A stretch of DNA of 61,241 nt from Cloacibacillus sp. Lineage in GTDB: Bacteria; Synergistota; Synergistia; Synergistales; Synergistaceae. Location: contig NZ_JAJBUX010000118.1 in assembly GCF_020860125.1 (NCBI RefSeq), positions 1 to 61,241 of the forward strand. The letters are read 5' to 3'. The notes under the pieces are model-generated. The model was not told the origin of the DNA. It searched no databases and was given only the letters and a program-made list of their open reading frames with translations. Below, in pieces: positions 34,331 to 43,128 of this stretch. Numbering within the stretch: the first letter of the stretch is position 1; every line of letters begins with the position of its first letter. The position numbers and the translations under genes are program-made.

Positions 34331-35965
34331 TCAGCTGTTTGTCTGCATCGCGACGAGGTTCTCCGCGCGGTACATCTGGCGCAGCTTCGGCTTTTCGATC
34401 TTGCCCGTCGGGTTGCGGGGGATCTCGGCGAAGATTATGCGGCGTGGGCGCTTGTAGCGCGGCAGGTCGAGACAGAACTTTTCGATCTCCTCCTTTGTGC
34501 AGGAAAAGCCCTCTTTGATCTCGATGATCGCCGCCGCGATCTCGCCGAGCCTCTGGTCCGGCAGACCGATCACCGCCGCGTCCTTTATCGAGGGGTGGGC
34601 GCGGAGGAAGTCCTCCACCTGAACGGGGTAGATATTCTCGCCGCCGCTGATGATAACGTCCTTTTTGCGGTCCACAAGGTAGATGAAGCCCTGTTCGTCC
34701 TGGCGCGCCATGTCCCCCGTCGCCAGCCAGCCGTCGTGCAGCACCTCGGCGGTGGCCTTTGGGTCGTTGTAGTAGCAGGTCATTACGCCGGGCCCCTTCA
34801 CGGCCAGCTCGCCGACGCTGCCGTTGGTGACGGGGCGCCCCTCGTCGTCGACGATCTTCACCTTCCATCCGTAGCCCGGAACGCCGATCGCCCCGACCTT
34901 GTCTATATTGCCCACGCCGAGGTGGACGCAGCCCGGCCCGATAGATTCCGACAGGCCGTAGTTCGTATCGTACCTATGTTTCGGGAACACGCGGCGCCAC
35001 CGGTTGATGAGGCTCGGCGGCACCGGCTGCGCGCCGATGTGCATGAGCCGCCACTGCGAGAGCTCGTAGTCCTCCAGACGGACCTTTCCCGCGTCGATCG
35101 CGTCAAGGATATCCTGTACCCACGGCACGAGCAGCCAGACGATGGTGCACTTTTCGTCCGAGACGGTTTTGATGATCGATATGGGGTCCGTGCCCTTGAG
35201 CAGAATGCCTTTGCTGCCGGATATGAGGCTGCCGAACCAGTGCATCTTCGCCCCCGTGTGGTAGAGCGGCGGGATACAGAGGAAGACGTCGTCGTGTTTC
35301 TGCCCGTGGTGGCTCTGCTCGACCTTCGCGGCGTGCATGAGGCTCTCGTGGTTGTGCAGTATCGCCTTGGGGAAGCCGGTCGTTCCCGATGAGAAGTATA
35401 TCGCCGCGTCGTCCTCGTCGGAGAGCAGTATACGCGGCGCGTAGCTCGAAAGGTTCGCCGTCAGATGCAGATAATTTTCCGCGAAACGCGGGCAGCTGTC
35501 GCCGATGTAGAATATCAGCTTCACGCGGGGGATCTGCTCGCAGATATCCTCCACTCGGCCGATGAACTCCGGGCCGAAGAAGAGCGCGTCGACGTCGGCG
35601 AGCTCGAGGCAGTATTTTATCTCCTCCGCCGTATAGCGGAAGTTGAGGGGGACGGCAAGGGCCCCCGTCTTTAAAATACCGAAATAAAGCGGCAGCCACT
35701 CAAGGCTGTTCATCATGAGGATGGCGACCTTGTCGCCCTTTTTGATGCCGCGCGAAAGAAGCAGATTCGCGCAGCGGTTCGCCTTTTCGTCAAAGACGCT
35801 CCAGGTGATCTCGCGGCGGTAGCTCTCCGTGGGGCTGGATTCGATCAGCTCGTATTCCTTCCACGTGACGCGGCGCAGCTCCTTGACTTCGGGGTTTATC
35901 TCCACGAGCGCCGTCTCGTGGCAGAACTCTTTGGCGTTTCTCTCGAGCAGGTCTGTGATCGGCAT
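34331..35965 (-). CDS. AMP-forming acyl-CoA synthetase under T-box control
   Basis: About 544 residues of the ANL superfamily, which activates carboxylic acids as acyl-AMP and transfers them to CoA. The P-loop YFSSGTTGFPKAIL, the A5-type YGLSESIG, the A8 motif GWLATGDMARQDEQGFIYLVD and the C-terminal NPTGKIEK lysine are present. ATG 35965 follows AGGAGGAAGAG; the frame runs to 36160 but that part is the T-box. Control by a Tyr-specific T-box suggests a role in tyrosine supply, for example activating 4-hydroxyphenylacetate for reductive carboxylation. The acyl substrate is not readable from sequence. Confidence 0.9.
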   Translation of the reverse strand: MPITDLLERNAKEFCHETALVEINPEVKELRRVTWKEYELIESSPTESYRREITWSVFDEKANRCANLLLSRGIKKGDKVAILMMNSLEWLPLYFGILKTGALAVPLNFRYTAEEIKYCLELADVDALFFGPEFIGRVEDICEQIPRVKLIFYIGDSCPRFAENYLHLTANLSSYAPRILLSDEDDAAIYFSSGTTGFPKAILHNHESLMHAAKVEQSHHGQKHDDVFLCIPPLYHTGAKMHWFGSLISGSKGILLKGTDPISIIKTVSDEKCTIVWLLVPWVQDILDAIDAGKVRLEDYELSQWRLMHIGAQPVPPSLINRWRRVFPKHRYDTNYGLSESIGPGCVHLGVGNIDKVGAIGVPGYGWKVKIVDDEGRPVTNGSVGELAVKGPGVMTCYYNDPKATAEVLHDGWLATGDMARQDEQGFIYLVDRKKDVIISGGENIYPVQVEDFLRAHPSIKDAAVIGLPDQRLGEIAAAIIEIKEGFSCTKEEIEKFCLDLPRYKRPRRIIFAEIPRNPTGKIEKPKLRQMYRAENLVAMQTNS

Positions 35966-36019
35966 TTTTGTCTCTTCCTCCTTAAACTGTGCGTAACCTT
36001 TTTCGGAGGGTGGGCATAT

Positions 36020-36341
36020 AAAAATCCCCGTCCTCCTGTTATCCAGAGGACGGGGAATAATCACCCGTGGTACCACCTCAGTTTGACGTCCTCTCACGAA
36101 AGACGTCCTCGTCGGGTACTGTACGAAAAGCGCTTTACAAACGTAGTATACCCTGTCCACGATTACGGGCGGACCCGTCGCAGCCTACTCGGGAAGGTCA
36201 TCAAAGATAAGAGGGACTCCCTTTTAGTGCGCTACTCTTGGAATGTATTTCAGTTCGCCCGTCCACCGCCTCGCACCACCCGGCGGCTCTCTGTAAGACA
36301 GCCGGCAGAACCTACTTCTTTCCAGTCATCGCATTTGCCAT
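36020..36341 (-). promoter_or_regulatory. T-box leader with tyrosine (UAC) specifier
   Basis: A full T-box element on the - strand ahead of the acyl-CoA ligase. A TATAAT at 36353-36348 precedes Stem I, which starts near 36332. Stem I has the conserved AGAGAG and GGTGGTGCGAG distal motifs, and its lower helix pairs CTGGAA with TTCCAAG. The specifier loop 3' side reads TGAAATACA, placing UAC (Tyr) at 36247-36245. The T-box core GAGGTGGTACCACGGG lies at 36079-36064. The terminator pairs CCCCGTCCTC with GAGGACGGGG (36026-36055) and ends in five Ts. Uncharged tRNA-Tyr should favour the antiterminator and switch the gene on. Confidence 0.92.
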
Positions 36342-36520
36342 TATTACATTATAGGATATTCTTGCGCAGAGTTCGATTTATGTCAAGCTCTCCTTTCTAT
36401 TTATTGGAACAAAACGGGCTATAAAAAAATTAAATTGACTAAAAATAGACAACAGATATCTATGAAATATAATGAATACTATGAAACATAGTTGCATAAA
36501 ATAGAATAGGAGGAATATCT

Positions 36521-37975
36521 TTGAAGCGAATCACCGGAAGGTTTTTTGTACTGTTGCTTTGTGCTCTTTTGTTTGCCGGCAGCGCCGAGGCGGGGAATTT
36601 CAGCGAATTGCAGGGCGCAATAAATGGAACCAACGAAGGCGCGACTTTGACGTTATCGGATGATTACACATATGATGTCTCAAATGGTGAGACAGAAATA
36701 ACAGTAGAGGGAATAATTATCGACAAGCCGATAACTATTGATGGAGCTAACCACGTAGTTGACGCTATGGGTATGGCGCGTATCTTTAAAGTTACGGGAA
36801 CGAATGTTGTATTTAAGAACCTTACGATAACAAAGGGAGGATACGCGGCTGCCGATTCTAAAAAAGGCACCGTCAGTGGCGGCGGAGTTTATGTCGGGCG
36901 TAACCTGGTAGTCGCTTTTGATAATGTGAAGATTACAAAGTGCGGCACCGAGAAGGGGGTGCATACGAAGGATGGAGGCGCCGCTCTTTTTATCGACGCC
37001 AAAGCTAAGGTGACGTTCAAGAATTGTGAAATATCCGAAAATACGGGAAAAGACAGGGCTGGCGGCATATACTTAATTGGAAATGCAGTACTTGAAAATA
37101 CAAACATAATTAATAATATATGTGGATCACGCGGCGGCGGTGTTTATGTTGATCCTGGTTTTACATATCCTGAACGCGGGGGCGAATGGGGCGGCAACAT
37201 TAAAATGTATAACTGCACTGTCTCTGGCAATAGAGGCGGCCGCGGCGGTGGGGTTTATATAAATCCGGAAAACGAGACGCTGAATATTTTTGAAAACTGT
37301 ACTATAGCGTCGAACGATGTGTCGACTGATGGTGTTGGCAATGGCGGCGGAATTCTTTTTTATTGTGCAAACGGAAAAGCAGTAAATTGCAAAATGGTTG
37401 ATAATAAAGCAAAACGCGGGGGCGACATCATCCTTGACGTAGCCAGCAATGTCGAACTTGAAAACTGCACCGTCACCGGCAACGAGGCGACCGTCGACGG
37501 AAGCGGACTCTACGCCTTTGACGGCTCGCACGATGAAAATGTCATGAAGCGGATCGGCGAAGCGACATTCAAAAACTGTATTATCAAGGGAAACTATGTC
37601 GTCAGCGGCGATGTGAAAAACGCGCAGGACATCAGTATCAACTATACCGACGAAGCCACGGCTGAAAAAAGGCGCGATGTAAATAAAGAGAAGTTCCCAC
37701 CCGATGGCATGATAACGGAAGAGAGCGACCCTGATGAATATCCCTTCTGGACGCACGAGCTCTGGACGGCGCGTTACGACGGTAGATTTACTAGCAGCGG
37801 CGGCAACACGATCGGTAAGGTCTTTAGAAACGATAATATAAGGCTGGCCGCCACCGACAAGGTGGAGGCGGTCGAGCCTCCCTACTCGGACGGCTCTTCC
37901 GGCTGCAGCGCCGCCCCCTTTCCGCTTCTGCTGCTGGCGTTCGGCGGCGCGGCAATATTTTTCAAAAAGAGGTAG
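36521..37975 (+). CDS. Right-handed beta-helix surface protein with Synergist-CTERM anchor
   Basis: 484 residues. A signal peptide (MKRITGRF, then FVLLLCALLFAGSAEA) is followed by repeated right-handed beta-helix turns of the type NCTVSGNRGGRGGGVYI and ENCTIASND, as in polymorphic outer-membrane or pectate-lyase-like proteins. The C-terminus has GSSGC, a hydrophobic helix and KKR, the Synergist-CTERM pattern. The TTG start has AGGAGG seven bases ahead. Codon use is more AT-rich than its neighbours over 36600-37450, which may reflect transfer or the repeat structure. Likely a surface adhesin or polysaccharide-binding protein. Confidence 0.88.
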   Translation: MKRITGRFFVLLLCALLFAGSAEAGNFSELQGAINGTNEGATLTLSDDYTYDVSNGETEITVEGIIIDKPITIDGANHVVDAMGMARIFKVTGTNVVFKNLTITKGGYAAADSKKGTVSGGGVYVGRNLVVAFDNVKITKCGTEKGVHTKDGGAALFIDAKAKVTFKNCEISENTGKDRAGGIYLIGNAVLENTNIINNICGSRGGGVYVDPGFTYPERGGEWGGNIKMYNCTVSGNRGGRGGGVYINPENETLNIFENCTIASNDVSTDGVGNGGGILFYCANGKAVNCKMVDNKAKRGGDIILDVASNVELENCTVTGNEATVDGSGLYAFDGSHDENVMKRIGEATFKNCIIKGNYVVSGDVKNAQDISINYTDEATAEKRRDVNKEKFPPDGMITEESDPDEYPFWTHELWTARYDGRFTSSGGNTIGKVFRNDNIRLAATDKVEAVEPPYSDGSSGCSAAPFPLLLLAFGGAAIFFKKR

Positions 37976-38013
37976 TTACCGGCAATAAACGCAAGATTTT
38001 CGATACCGTCCCA

Positions 38014-38055
38014 AAACACAGTGGACCGCCAATAGACGGTCCACTGTGTTTGTTT
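38014..38055. terminator. Bidirectional terminator between the beta-helix and ACT genes
   Basis: AAACACAGTGGACCG at 38014-38028 pairs perfectly with CGGTCCACTGTGTTT at 38037-38051. This 15-bp stem has Ts on the + side and complementary As on the other, so it serves both converging genes. Confidence 0.92.
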
Positions 38056-38071
38056 ATGCGGATGCGAAAAG

Positions 38072-38527
38072 TTACAGGTCGTAAATATCTTCCTGGGCCA
38101 CGATGCCGATGCCGTTTTCCGCGAGAAGTTCTATCGCCTTGTCAATGCTCTTGTCCGCGACGCGGAAGACCATATATGCCCCCTGATCCTTGCGTGTCGT
38201 GAAGGCGTAGGTGTATTCGAGGTTGACGTTACCCTCTTTGAGTATGTCAAGAATATGGTAAAGCGCGCCCGGCTCGTCGGATACCTCGACGGCGAGCACC
38301 GGCGTCACCGCCGAGATGCTGCCAGCATCGGAGAGCACCTTCTGCGCCTTATCGGGGTCGCTGACGATCGTGCGGAGCACGCCGAAGTCGGCGGCCTCGG
38401 CGAGCGAGAGCGCCCGCATGTCGATGCCGTTTGCGCGCAGGAGCTCTACGAACTCCGCCAGTTTCCCCGGCTTGTTTTCTACAAAGACGGAAATCTGTTT
38501 GACTGTCATGGTCTTTTCCCCCTTCAT
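38072..38527 (-). CDS. Tandem ACT domain protein
   Basis: 151 residues made of two ACT domains: KQISVFVENKPGKLAEFVEL (about 9-28), then PVLAVEVSDEPGALYHILDI. ACT domains bind amino acids. This tandem type commonly sits beside phenylacetate-CoA ligase and indolepyruvate oxidoreductase genes in anaerobes, as it does here (paaK is 124 bases upstream). ATG 38527 has AGGAGG nine bases ahead; an internal ATG at 38509 also has a G-rich site. Likely an amino-acid-sensing regulator of arylacetate or arylpyruvate metabolism. Confidence 0.9.
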   Translation of the reverse strand: MKGEKTMTVKQISVFVENKPGKLAEFVELLRANGIDMRALSLAEAADFGVLRTIVSDPDKAQKVLSDAGSISAVTPVLAVEVSDEPGALYHILDILKEGNVNLEYTYAFTTRKDQGAYMVFRVADKSIDKAIELLAENGIGIVAQEDIYDL

Positions 38528-38651
38528 TGTATAATTCCTCCTTTTATTATAATCAATTTTTCTTTATATCCCTACGGATAATTTATGATTGTTTTCAGCG
38601 CCGCGTTTTTTATGTTTTGCCGCGGCTGACCGCGGCGCGGTCCCCTGCCTG

Positions 38652-39959
38652 TTAATAGAGCTTACGCTTGTCGATAATGCGCACCGCCTTGCCCTCGCTG
38701 CGCGGGATGCTCTTCGGTTCGACGAGATGGACCCTCGCGTATATTCCAAGGAAGCCCTTCAAGGCGTTGACAAGCGTCTTTTCGCGCGTTGAGATCTCGC
38801 CGAGGGTGTCGCTGAACGTTTCCTGGTTCATCTCAACGTTGATGTCGAGGGTGTCGCTGTTGTTGACGCGGTCGACGATGAGCTGGTAGTTCGGCGAATA
38901 GCCGTTGTCGATAAGCACCGTCTCTATCTGCGAGGGGAAGACGTTGACGCCCTTGATGATGAGCATGTCGTCGCTGCGGCCCATCGGCTTCGCCATGCGG
39001 ACGTGGGTGCGGCCGCAGGAGCATTTTTCGTGGGAGAGCACGCAGATGTCGCGGGTGCGGTAGCGGATCATCGGGAAGGCCTCTTTATTGACGGAGGTGA
39101 AGACGAGCTCGCCCTTTTCGCCGTCCGGCAGCACTTCGCCGGTATTGGGGTTGATGATCTCGGCGATGAACTGATCCTCGCAGATGTGCATGCCGCGCTG
39201 CTCGCAGCATTCATAGCTGACGCCGGGGCCCTCAAGCTCCGTGAGGCCGTAAATGTCGTATGCTTTGATCCCGAGCTTCTTCTCAATGTCATGACGCATC
39301 TCTTCGCTCCAGGCCTCCGCGCCGAATATTCCCGCCTTGAGCTTTATCGTATCCTGCAGCCCCTTTTCGACGACCGTCTCGCCCAGATAGGCGGCGTATG
39401 AGGGGGTGCAGCAGAGGATCGTCGAGCCGAGGTCCTGCATGAACTGTATCTGACGGTCGGTGGAGCCAGATGACATCGGCAGCGTGAGGGAGCCCAGCTT
39501 ATGCGAGCCGCCGTTGAGCCCCGCCCCGCCGGTGAAGAGGCCGTAGCCGTATGAGACGTGCACGACGTCGTCCTTGGTGCCGCCGGCCGCGACGATCGCG
39601 CGCGCGCAGCCGTCGTCCCAGGCGTCGATGTCATGCTGGGTGTAAAAGGCGATGACGCGCTTGCCGGTGGTGCCGCTCGTGGACTGGATACGGACGCATT
39701 CGGAGAGGGGTTTGCAGAGCAGCCCGTAGGGATAGGCCTCGCGCAGGTCGTCCTTGCTGATGAAGGGAAGCTTGTGCAGGTCCTCGACGCCCTTGATGTC
39801 CTCCGGCTTCACGCCGTGTTCGTCCATCTTCTTACGGTAGTAGGGCGAGTTTTCATAGGCGTGGCGGACGGTCTTTACAAGACCCTCGCTCTGCCATTCT
39901 CTGATCTGTTCACGTGACGCGCATTCGATTTCGGGCTGGTAATAATTCTGTTTCTCCAT
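38652..39959 (-). CDS. paaK: Phenylacetate-CoA ligase family protein
   Basis: About 435 residues, the PaaK length. Motifs include QSTSGTTGKRVIAFYT (P-loop), YDIYGLTELEGPGVSYEC, and MGRSDDMLIIKGVNVFPSQIE in the C-terminal lid. It makes aryl-CoA from aryl acids such as phenylacetate or indoleacetate using ATP. ATG 39959 is nine bases from AGGA; ATG 39968 is too close. The ACT gene follows. The 300-base leader carries a promoter, a short peptide and an attenuator, so expression probably follows an amino-acid signal. Confidence 0.93.
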   Translation of the reverse strand: MEKQNYYQPEIECASREQIREWQSEGLVKTVRHAYENSPYYRKKMDEHGVKPEDIKGVEDLHKLPFISKDDLREAYPYGLLCKPLSECVRIQSTSGTTGKRVIAFYTQHDIDAWDDGCARAIVAAGGTKDDVVHVSYGYGLFTGGAGLNGGSHKLGSLTLPMSSGSTDRQIQFMQDLGSTILCCTPSYAAYLGETVVEKGLQDTIKLKAGIFGAEAWSEEMRHDIEKKLGIKAYDIYGLTELEGPGVSYECCEQRGMHICEDQFIAEIINPNTGEVLPDGEKGELVFTSVNKEAFPMIRYRTRDICVLSHEKCSCGRTHVRMAKPMGRSDDMLIIKGVNVFPSQIETVLIDNGYSPNYQLIVDRVNNSDTLDINVEMNQETFSDTLGEISTREKTLVNALKGFLGIYARVHLVEPKSIPRSEGKAVRIIDKRKLY

Positions 39960-40026
39960 TTTTCTCATTTCCTTTCTCGGGTCTCTCCCAAATGTTTTTT
40001 AAAAATTTATGCTGTCGCCGGGCAGC

Positions 40027-40060
40027 AAAAAAGCAGGGCCGCAATGTGCGGGCCCTGCTT
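40027..40060 (-). terminator. Attenuator-like terminator in the paaK leader
   Basis: On the - strand AAGCAGGGCC pairs with GGCCCTGCTT and is followed by a T6 run. It lies 68 bases before paaK and 48 bases after the leader peptide stop, so it must be bypassed for paaK to be transcribed from the upstream promoter. Confidence 0.85.
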
Positions 40061-40107
40061 CAACGACATATACGCGGTGCGTAGATTCAAATGGCGCTAT
40101 CTATGAA

Positions 40108-40209
40108 TCAAGCAGTCTTCGCGCAGATCCCGTGAAGAGGACCCGCGCCGATAAAGGAGAACCGTGTGACACGACTGTCAAGCGATGAAGCTGTTATCTT
40201 ATTCGTCAT
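40108..40209 (-). CDS. Putative 33-residue leader peptide of the paaK attenuator
   Basis: A short frame on the paaK strand, starting MTNKITASSL and ending CAKTA, with AAGGAGG nine bases before the ATG. Between it and paaK are alternative hairpins: CGCGGGTCC with GGGATCTGCG inside its 3' half, and GATTCA with TGAATC just across its stop codon, then the T-run terminator. That is the layout of a translation-coupled attenuator. No run of one amino acid is present (two Phe codons, TTC TCC TTT, are the nearest to an aromatic signal), so the sensed amino acid is unclear. Confidence 0.55.
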   Translation of the reverse strand: MTNKITASSLDSRVTRFSFIGAGPLHGICAKTA

Positions 40210-40262
40210 GTCCCATTGCCTCCTTTCAGATGATTTACATCGATTGTCTTTCAATGGGTGAA

Positions 40263-40291
40263 ATTTTAGATATAAACGGAGCGATTGTCAA
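40263..40291 (-). promoter_or_regulatory. Sigma-70 promoter of the paaK leader transcript
   Basis: On the - strand TTGACA (40291-40286), a 17-base spacer and TAAAAT (40268-40263), about 54 bases before the leader peptide ATG. Near-consensus and well placed. Confidence 0.8.
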
Positions 40292-40324
40292 CCCCCTTAA
40301 GTGAATAAACCGGCGGTTTGTCAA

Positions 40325-40418
40325 TTGCAAAAGTAAAAGCGCCCCCAAAGAGAAATGAGTGTCGCGTTAACTTCTGCAAAAAAGACAAGAGAACGCCGGT
40401 CGCATTAACTTTTGCAAA
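40325..40418. repeat. Three related TTGCAAAAGT-type motifs between divergent genes
   Basis: Two 20-base direct copies, 40361-40380 and 40399-40418, share GTCGC-TTAACTT-TGCAAA with two differences and are 38 bases apart. A third core copy lies inverted at 40325-40334 (TTGCAAAAGT). They sit between the paaK leader promoter (-) and the sigma-like gene (+), where a shared operator would be expected. Confidence 0.55.
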
Positions 40419-40551
40419 GGAGTCATTTTCTTTTTCCTTTCCATCTTTCCCGATCTTATCCTTTTCCCCAACTTGTAACCGCCCCTCCCGCCGGACACTG
40501 TTACCTTTATCAGAGACCGAAAGACCACAAAACAAAAGGAGGGCAACAGAA

Positions 40552-40995
40552 ATGCAGAAAAGCAAAAACTTCCACCTGTTATTGACGAAAGAGACGGAAC
40601 CTCCAGCAGCGTCTCCCGCCGTCCGGCGGCGCTTCGCCGCCCCTTGCGCGCCTCCGCCGCCCGTGCCGCGCCCGCCGCTGCTTCCCGTGCCAAACCTTCC
40701 GCCCGCCGTTCCCGCGCCGGACATCCCCCTGCGGCTGCGCGAAATAATCGAGGACTACACCCCGCTAGTACTTGCCACCGCCTGCCGTTATCAGGGGCGC
40801 GGCGCGGACCTCGACGACCTCAAGCAGGAGGGCTACCTCGCGCTGATTCGGCTCGTCCCCCAATGCCCCGATATGAAATGGCTTGCCTACTATCTGAAGA
40901 CCCGCCTGCCGGGGCATGTGCGCGACGCGGCGGCCCGTCTGCGCAGGGCGCGCGCCGAGGGAGGCGCTGGCGGTGGAATAATGACGGATGAATAA
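40552..40995 (+). CDS. Small sigma-70 region 2-like protein
   Basis: About 147 residues. After a Pro-rich linker (about residues 30-60) comes a single domain resembling sigma-70 region 2: LREIIEDYTPLVLATACRY, DLDDLKQEGYLALIRL, then an aromatic segment MKWLAYYLKTRLPGHVRDAA like the -10-recognition helix. No region 3 or 4 follows; the protein ends in a Gly-rich tail. ATG 40552 has AAAGGAGGG eight bases ahead. It could be a partial sigma factor, a sigma-like DNA-binding regulator, or decay of a larger gene. It lies 110 bases before the C-tract surface gene, which it might control. Confidence 0.65.
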   Translation: MQKSKNFHLLLTKETEPPAASPAVRRRFAAPCAPPPPVPRPPLLPVPNLPPAVPAPDIPLRLREIIEDYTPLVLATACRYQGRGADLDDLKQEGYLALIRLVPQCPDMKWLAYYLKTRLPGHVRDAAARLRRARAEGGAGGGIMTDE

Positions 40996-41105
40996 TCGCG
41001 GGAAAAAAATAAAAAGGCTTCACAAACGCCAAAAACTGCGGTAGGATAATGCGCGAACCAACAAAATATCTACAGTAATAATACTTAATCAGGAGGCAAA
41101 AAAAG

Positions 41106-43075
41106 ATGAAAAAACGTCATGACGGCCACAGACTAAACCGGAATACCCCCCCCCAGAACTAAAATCAAGTTTACATTATCGATTACCCTCTCTCTTACTC
41201 CTTCTCTTACTGTCACTTACACTAGTATTGGGCGCGGCGCGGAACGCCCCGGCGCTGACGAGCGCGGACGTCGTATATTACGGCAGCTATCCGCAGAGCG
41301 GGACCTCGCCTGACTTCAAGGTTGAGCCTATACTTTGGCGCGTGCTCGATACGGGCGGTGGACAGTCGCTGCTGCTCTCGGAACTGATACTTGACGCGGG
41401 GATAGCATTCAACCCAGATGTCGACCGCGATGATCCTTACGCTTCATGGTGGAGCGAATCGCAGATTCGTCTCTTCCTCAACGGGAGAGAATATGAGCCG
41501 TCGGTCTCCGCGGACGTGACGGGAATAAAGGTGACAAACCCGAAAGGCTATTTCTTTTACGAAAAAGCCTTTAGCGTGGGTGAAGGCGGCGGGATAATAA
41601 AAGATAAGGTAGACAACAGTGTAAGATATAATTACCATACCAAATTTGACGCAGGCCCGGAGACGGAGGATAAAATATTCCTCCTCTCTTACGCCGATGT
41701 CGATCAGGACCCAAGTAATGAAAATCCTGATAAGGCGCTGGGTAAGAAATACGGCTTTGACAGTTACGAGTCGCACATAGCGGAAGCTACCGATTACTAT
41801 TTGTGGCAGCCAGGCTTCAATCATAAGGATGAGGAAAGTGGCAAAACGTATGGCGTTTGGTGGCTTCGCTCTCCCGGCTACTACACCTACTCTGAGTCCT
41901 ACCTCTATTATCTCGGCTACATCTACGATAACTACGTCAACGGTAAGGTGCTCGGTATTCGTCCAGCTTTCCGTTTAAATCTCGGTTGTCTGCTCTTTAC
42001 CTCCCCCGCCGCGGGCGGAAAACAGGATGGCCTCACCGCCTCGCTCCATAAACAGAGCTACACCTCCGACGATAAAGGAAAATACGAACACAAACTGACC
42101 CTCGCTACAAACACCTACAAACTCATGTCGGCAGACGTGACCTCTGGAAAGATAACCGCCGCCAGCGTCGACGTGACCTATTCCGGGGCCTCCACCGGCG
42201 CGGGCTACTACCTCGCCACCTCCGTCACGAGCGGCGACCGTGCCCTATACTACGGACGGATAAAGAGCCTTGAGGCCGCCGCCGACAAAAACGGAACCGT
42301 CACCTTCGTCATCCCCGAATACCACGACGGCGAAGAGGTCTACATTTTCGTCGAGGGCCGTAATAACAACGGCGACTATAAGACTGACTTCGCGAGCGTG
42401 CCGATCTGTATCGCGGGAAGCGGCAGGACGATAAAACCGCTCTCCAAAGACGTGGCAGAGCCACGCCCGGATACCGATTCCATAACTGTAAATCCCTCGG
42501 CGCTGACCATCGTAAAGGGTTATGACAAAAAACTCACGGTCTCCTTTGCGCCCGAGGGAGCGCTGGAGGAGGTAGCCTGGAGCAGCAACAAACCTGACTT
42601 TGCCGCCGTCGACCCCGTGACGGGAGTCGTCAGCGCGCTGAAGGCGGGGAGCGCGGAGGTCACGGCGAAGACGAAGACGAGCTGCGAAGAGGCCTCCTGT
42701 ACCGTCACGGTGATTGAAAAACCGCTGAATCCCGCTCTGATCCTCACGCCCGCGGCGATGACGGTCAGCAGGGGTATGACGGAAAAGATAACCGCCGTTT
42801 TTCAGGATATAACCGAACAGCCGCTGACCTGGAGCAGCAGCGACCCGACAGTCGCCACGGTGGACAAAGAGGGTAAGGTTACCGCCAAAAGCGAAGGAAC
42901 ATGCGTGATAATGGCGGCCACCGAAGACGGCGCATACAGTGCCTCCTGCGAGGTGAAAGTGACGGCGGCGCACCACGGCGGCGGCTCAGGCGGCTGCAGT
43001 ACCGCCGGGTTTGGCATGTTCGCGCTGCTCATATCGATGCCGCTCCTCTTTAGAAAAAGCGCGGGCCGTAAATAA
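41106..43075 (+). CDS. DUF6273/Ig-like surface protein with Synergist-CTERM anchor, out of frame across a C9 tract
   Basis: AGGAGG precedes ATG 41106 (MKKRHDGHRLNRN), but the frame meets a run of nine Cs at 41146-41154 and stops at 41160. With one extra C it continues PELKSSLHYRLPSLLLLL and on into the long frame, giving a complete signal peptide. The body from 41228 has a DUF6273-like domain (ILWRVLDTGGGQSLLL, WWLRSPGYY, GIRPAFRLNL), a middle beta domain, and two BIG2-type Ig-like domains (ITVNPSALTIVKGYDKK; ILTPAAMTVSRGM). It ends GGSGGC, helix, RKSAGRK. As sequenced it is OFF; slippage could switch it ON. A homopolymer sequencing error is the alternative. Confidence 0.8.
41146..41154 (+). 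repeat. Poly-C (C9) slippage tract
   Basis: Nine consecutive Cs fall 13 codons after the start codon and before the hydrophobic signal core. C10 puts start and body in frame; C9, as here, does not. Confidence 0.9.
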
Positions 43076-43128
43076 GCCCCGTAAGGAGACGGCGGAAATA
43101 GTTAAAGCGACGAAGGTTCCTGAATAAC

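Noticed and set aside
39960..40209. A second T-box before paaK
   Set aside because: No GGTGG-ACC-CGG core or Stem I motifs are present; the leader fits a peptide attenuator instead.
41228..43075. Start of the DUF6273 surface protein at TTG 41228
   Set aside because: It has no ribosome site and would lack a signal peptide, while a proper start and signal lie one frame away across the C9 tract.
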